Positions 60,749 to 64,000 of a DNA stretch of 64,000 nt are shown one piece after another. Numbering within the stretch: position 1 is the first letter of the stretch; every line of letters starts with the position of its first letter. The notes below the pieces were generated by a model. It made no database searches. It had not been told where the DNA came from and saw only the letters and a program-made list of their open reading frames with translations. The DNA comes from Trichomonas vaginalis G3 (lineage: Eukaryota; Parabasalia; Trichomonadida; Trichomonadidae), in NCBI RefSeq assembly GCF_026262505.1, contig NC_067208.1:2046001-2110000 (forward strand). The letters are read 5' to 3'. Made by a program: the position numbers and the translations under genes.

Positions 60749-61264
60749 TCATTGCTTTATAACTCTCTTCCTTGGTTTCTTTTTAGTTGCTTTCTTCACG
60801 TCTGTCTCCAGCTTAACTGTCTTTCTTCTTCGTCCGTAATGATACCAATTACTTCCACCAGTCAATGGGTCAAATGGTCTTTCGTAAGGGTTTCCATACA
60901 TTCCATAGGGACCATACGGAAGAACTACTGATGGAGGAAGAGTTCCATCGACTCTATTTAAATGCATTGTTTCACCTTTCATCTGGTCATTAAAGTCTTT
61001 TGCGTGTTTTGCAAACTCATCGTCCTTTCCTAAAGCATTTTCTGACTCAGTCGCAACCAAATTGGATGCTTTATTTATGAGCCCTATTTTATTTAATCTT
61101 AACTTCTTTGCAACCCAGCCTCCAATCTTCCCTTTATTTGCATCTAATGTCTTCGAAACCCTTCCTCCACTCATTTTATTTACTGCGTCATAAGCCCCAA
61201 GTGCTTTTGCTCCAAATGCTAATGCTTTTGTTCCCATTGCGCCTAAAGCTGTCCAAGCTACCAT
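60749..61264 (-). CDS. Small Gly/Ala-rich basic Maverick protein (171 residues)
   Basis: Begins MVAWTALGAMGTKALAFGAK, a Gly/Ala-rich amphipathic stretch, and continues with a Lys-rich middle, a Gly/Pro/Tyr segment (LPYGPYGMYGNPYERPF) and a strongly basic tail (KKATKKKPRKRVIKQ). The outline matches the protein at 37256-37663 of Maverick A. It could be a DNA-associated or membrane-active minor capsid protein; this is analogy, not proof. Confidence 0.6.
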   Translation of the reverse strand: MVAWTALGAMGTKALAFGAKALGAYDAVNKMSGGRVSKTLDANKGKIGGWVAKKLRLNKIGLINKASNLVATESENALGKDDEFAKHAKDFNDQMKGETMHLNRVDGTLPPSVVLPYGPYGMYGNPYERPFDPLTGGSNWYHYGRRRKTVKLETDVKKATKKKPRKRVIKQ

Positions 61265-61489
61265 TTACACCATATTAAAATCATCTCTCTTCAATATTAT
61301 CTCATAAAAGTTCTCGTTACTGGAGAAAGTCAATGAAACATAAACATTCTCATGGACTTCGTCCTCGCCGCGTTGCGGCTTCATAAACTTCTTTCTTATC
61401 TCATCTATACGCTTCAAAATGTCTGAACAATTGCTAACATCTTCTACAACAGTTATTTCATCATGAATGACCTTCAAGAACAAGCTCAT
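61265..61489 (-). CDS. Small Maverick protein, MSLFLK family (74 residues)
   Basis: Similar to the 57-residue gene at 26170-26343 in Maverick A in its first 15 residues and in its final strand. It abuts the neighbouring genes: its stop is next to the start of the Gly/Ala-rich gene and its start follows the stop of the penton-like gene. The tight packing suggests coordinated expression. Function unknown. Confidence 0.6.
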   Translation of the reverse strand: MSLFLKVIHDEITVVEDVSNCSDILKRIDEIRKKFMKPQRGEDEVHENVYVSLTFSSNENFYEIILKRDDFNMV

Positions 61490-62371
61490 TTAATATGCTA
61501 TTAAAATCATCTCAATAATGAGTCCATCCTTTCCATCTTTAGGTAGCACAACATCTTTCATTGAAGAAGGTTCGACAAGTCTTATGTTAAACTTACTGAC
61601 AAAGTTTGTTATACTATAATGCTTCGGCGGCGAATACATGTAGTTTGAAAGACATAATATAGATTCTTCAGCAAATTCACTTATACTGGATTTTATAACA
61701 ATGTTCTCACGAGACCAAATACCACCAATTGACAATCTTGTAAGCAATCCTGCTGAACCTTCTACTGTAAACGTCGATGGTAACATTCCACGAAGGTCAT
61801 CTATTGACATCTTTGAGTCACTGAATTTAAATATTTTCTTAAAGCAATCGTCATTATCTAACCATGCAATAGCTTTGAAGTTTTCATTCGAATATACATC
61901 TGCTTCATTAAATGTAAAACCTGACTTCTTTGCAGAGACGACTTTAAAATCTATTGCATTTGTTTCAAAATTATATACTATGGTAACTTCTGAAGGTAAT
62001 GGATGTCCTTCCGCAGTCAGTTGTTCTCTCACTACCGTTTGAAGCTTTGTGTTAAAAACTTTCATGTCATCTCCTGTGTCTAGGTTCACATACACAGCAA
62101 CAGGAAAACTATCTTGCTTCTTTGTTTCATCATTATACCTCAAAACATTAAAGTTCTTCAATAATATTGTTCTTCCTGCTGGAATACTTCTAACTTGTCT
62201 TATTTCAATAGCTTTCTCACCTCCTACATACTCTACCCAGTGTCTTGGATATTCATAAGTATACTGACTTTCTTGAATTTTGGTAGGTTTCATCATAACG
62301 TGTTCATAGTATATCTTTATACTCTTGTCAGTTAGACTCGGTGCTATGTTCTGAATATTTCTGACTTGCAT
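61490..62371 (-). CDS. Penton-like minor capsid candidate of Maverick B (293 residues)
   Basis: The chosen start MQVRNIQNIAP fits the 16-base promoter gap to the divergent ATPase; a longer frame would overlap the ATPase gene. Shared features with 38592-39662 are YYEHVM, YPRHWVEYVGGEKAIEIRQV and a closing strand GLIIEMILIAY. Beta-rich throughout. Same neighbour (ATPase) and same divergent arrangement as in Maverick A. Function tentative. Confidence 0.55.
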   Translation of the reverse strand: MQVRNIQNIAPSLTDKSIKIYYEHVMMKPTKIQESQYTYEYPRHWVEYVGGEKAIEIRQVRSIPAGRTILLKNFNVLRYNDETKKQDSFPVAVYVNLDTGDDMKVFNTKLQTVVREQLTAEGHPLPSEVTIVYNFETNAIDFKVVSAKKSGFTFNEADVYSNENFKAIAWLDNDDCFKKIFKFSDSKMSIDDLRGMLPSTFTVEGSAGLLTRLSIGGIWSRENIVIKSSISEFAEESILCLSNYMYSPPKHYSITNFVSKFNIRLVEPSSMKDVVLPKDGKDGLIIEMILIAY

Positions 62372-62387
62372 TTTTAATGAAGATAAA

Positions 62388-63275
62388 ATGAAGCATTTAA
62401 TACATGACGTAGATGAAGACATGAATGAAAGCAGTGAAAAGCTCAACAGTTCTCTCATTCTTCCTTTCAGTAAGGACTATGAGTTCTGTTCAAATGGTGT
62501 GTATTTCTATTGTGGAAAGATGGGTTCAGGTAAGACATTTAACCTCATTCGTCATATACTCATAACAGAGCGTTTAGGAAACGACTCTTACTATGACCAA
62601 ATCATTATATCAGCAACTTCAGACTCTATGGATTCAACAGCGAAAACATTTATGTCAAAAGTTCAAGCCTCTGTCGTTAAAGTTCCAGATAGCGAACTCA
62701 TTGAATTTCTTCAACGTTACATTCGACGTAAGAGAAAATATTATGCTATTGTAGAGTTCATACAGTCAGGAATGCAAAAGACTTCAGAAGAGATGGAAAG
62801 AATTATTGACAAACACCACTTACGTCAATACTCAGGAGTTTACGATATGAAACGACTGACAAACTACATTCTATCAAAACTTTCAAAATACCCCTTCAAA
62901 AAGTATCCTTCAAACACTCTGCTCGTTTGTGACGACTTCGCCGGAAAAGGTTTAGTGTCAAAAGCAGACTCACCATTAGCTAACATCATAACTAAAGTCA
63001 GACATTACCACTTAACTGTAGCAATACTTATGCAAACATGGCGTTTCCTTGCTTTAAACATAAAACGTCTCATAACTGACTTCGTTATCTTTCAAGGTTT
63101 CTCACGCTATGACATTGAACTCATTTGGAAACAGTCAGGTATAACATTACCTTTTGAAGAAATTTGGGAAGCATATAAGTCTCTCATCTCTCCTCGTTCA
63201 TACCTTGAGATTCATATCATGACTAATACCATTAAAGTCAAAAACATTCCATGGGAACGACCAACATTGTTTTAA
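62388..63275 (+). CDS. Genome-packaging ATPase of Maverick B
   Basis: 295 residues, aligning with the Maverick A ATPase over its full length. Walker A GKMGSGKT is at 43-50, Walker B LLVCDD at 178-183 followed by FAG, and the motif MQTWRF lies near 225. It would package element DNA. The 3' end overlaps the convergent conserved gene by four bases. Confidence 0.9.
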   Translation: MKHLIHDVDEDMNESSEKLNSSLILPFSKDYEFCSNGVYFYCGKMGSGKTFNLIRHILITERLGNDSYYDQIIISATSDSMDSTAKTFMSKVQASVVKVPDSELIEFLQRYIRRKRKYYAIVEFIQSGMQKTSEEMERIIDKHHLRQYSGVYDMKRLTNYILSKLSKYPFKKYPSNTLLVCDDFAGKGLVSKADSPLANIITKVRHYHLTVAILMQTWRFLALNIKRLITDFVIFQGFSRYDIELIWKQSGITLPFEEIWEAYKSLISPRSYLEIHIMTNTIKVKNIPWERPTLF

Positions 63276-63664
63276 AGTTTAACCTTCAATTGACTGATGG
63301 TAAACAAATTCCATGCATCTCTGTCGCCATTTCTGTTAATATTTTTGCTGTCATTCATATCATCCACTTCCCCATCCGTTAGCTTTTGAGGATATGTGTT
63401 AGAATAGCTGTTCTTAAATGAAGGCTTTTCACCTTTGAGAGCATAAACTCTATAACTTTCTGCATACTTTATGTTTGAACCTCCTGAGCCATCATTGACA
63501 TAAATTTTTATAGGCTTCCACCCTTTGTTCATATTCCTGCTTCTTCCCTTAGCTCTTTTGTTCAGTAGTTCTACATCTTTATACACAGCTCCTGTCTCAG
63601 TGAATTCAACAATATTTTCATTCGTTAGCTTTACATTCAAACCCTTGTCGAGTATATTGTTCAT
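63272..63664 (-). CDS. Conserved Maverick protein, partner of the MRSKSIL gene (130 residues)
   Basis: Related to 31975-32328 of Maverick A (TETGAVYKDVELL, IKIYVNDGSGG, then Tyr/Asn-rich sequence). The start at MNNILDKG is likely; an ATG three codons upstream (MYEM) is an alternative. Divergent from 63699 across a short promoter region containing TTTTTATTCTATATGAA. Confidence 0.65.
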   Translation of the reverse strand: MNNILDKGLNVKLTNENIVEFTETGAVYKDVELLNKRAKGRSRNMNKGWKPIKIYVNDGSGGSNIKYAESYRVYALKGEKPSFKNSYSNTYPQKLTDGEVDDMNDSKNINRNGDRDAWNLFTISQLKVKL

Positions 63665-63698
63665 TTCATACATATAAAAGGTTTTTATTCTATATGAA

Positions 63699-64000
63699 AT
63701 GAGAAGCAAATCCATCTTAGCTGGTGCCGTTAATGTTCCAATTGAACCAACATCAAATGTTGACTCACGAACGACAAACAATATTGTCATAAAGAACTAT
63801 AGTTCAGAGTGTTTGAAAGAAAAAGAACCAGAACTTAAGTCGGGAGGGCTCAAAGAGCCCATCTTGGCGCATGGCGCCGTGAATTTAAACTCAGCTTCAA
63901 ACGCTAACGCTACATCAGATGTTAAGTTAGAGTATCCACCACTGGACCAAATTCTTTCAAGAGAAGCCAACGACAACCCTTACACAAATGTTCAAACAAA
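63699..64000 (+). CDS. Conserved Maverick protein, MRSKSIL family, partial
   Basis: MRSKSILAGAVNVPIEPTSN continues with VDSRTTNNIVIKNYS, nearly the same as in the gene at 31358-31939, then diverges into a linker containing GGLKEPILAHGAVN. The frame is open to the window edge; the C-terminal domain lies outside. Confidence 0.75.
   Translation, partial: MRSKSILAGAVNVPIEPTSNVDSRTTNNIVIKNYSSECLKEKEPELKSGGLKEPILAHGAVNLNSASNANATSDVKLEYPPLDQILSREANDNPYTNVQT

Larger units (their letters stand above)
56784..64000. mobile_element. Maverick/Polinton element B, partial (runs off the right edge)
   Basis: A second Maverick, diverged from element A. It encodes a packaging ATPase, a penton-like protein, the small Gly/Ala-rich protein, the MSLFLK small protein, the divergent pair of conserved genes and a large coiled-coil protein. 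All frames seen are open. Polymerase, integrase and capsid genes are expected beyond the window. The left border is not certain: no inverted repeat partner is in view, and the start is placed after the A run. Confidence 0.75.

Noticed and set aside
61490-62458. Longer form of the penton-like protein starting at 62458
   Set aside because: The extra N-terminus is antisense to the start of the ATPase gene; the start at 62371 fits the promoter gap and the homologue.
1-64000. tRNA, rRNA or snRNA genes
   Set aside because: I saw no cloverleaf with conserved A/B boxes and no rRNA-like sequence; a covariance search would be needed to exclude small RNAs.

Overview
The window reads as the genome of a parabasalid protist of the Trichomonas kind. 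The DNA is AT-rich. Host genes lack introns and have initiator-like TCATT(A) motifs a few bases before the ATG. Host families are the expected ones: R2R3 Myb regulators, a multi-membrane-pass class III adenylyl cyclase with a PAS domain, and a ROK sugar kinase. Most of the sequence is mobile DNA: a MULE, two Maverick/Polinton elements, an rve-type DNA transposon with long inverted ends, and two copies of a 1442-bp non-coding element. The species cannot be fixed from sequence alone.

Layout. 1-5680: a decayed MULE transposase on the minus strand, split by about 4.1 kb of non-coding DNA that holds roughly 30 short-loop inverted repeats set end to end (1027-4560), including a GC-rich block with a ~120-bp period and two unrelated arrays that both have a 111-bp period. 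6961-7962: an intact Myb gene. 8261-39885: Maverick A, with 161-bp inverted ends and a 6-bp target duplication AGTTTC. Its main body is 15906-39885 (23,980 bp). The left 7.6 kb is present a second time (8210-15853), together with about 50 bp of host flank. Maverick A encodes a probable major capsid protein, a protein-primed family B DNA polymerase, a packaging ATPase, an rve integrase, a Dam-like adenine methyltransferase, penton-like proteins, a 1034-residue fibre with a phage tail-collar tip, a 1190-residue low-complexity protein and many small unknowns.

41587-46931: an adenylyl cyclase gene broken by a ~0.6-kb insertion and a frameshift. 49074-51449: a ROK kinase gene broken by one copy of the 1442-bp element and by an in-frame stop. 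52289-54210: a Myb gene broken by the second copy, in inverted orientation. 54725-56767: an apparently complete rve/DDE transposon with ~433-bp inverted ends. From about 56784 to the right edge: part of a second, diverged Maverick (B), with its own ATPase and penton-like protein.

The two Mavericks share several gene families and the same divergent gene pairs, but in shuffled order. Many of their genes share a compact upstream pattern (a TTTTTAT-like T-run, then ATATAAA-like sequence abutting the ATG) that differs from the host initiator. The strongest candidates for something undescribed are the hairpin array at 1027-4560, the phage-type collar fibre in a Maverick, the 15-bp repeat that stays open on both strands between divergent Maverick genes, and the co-varying palindromes in Maverick B.
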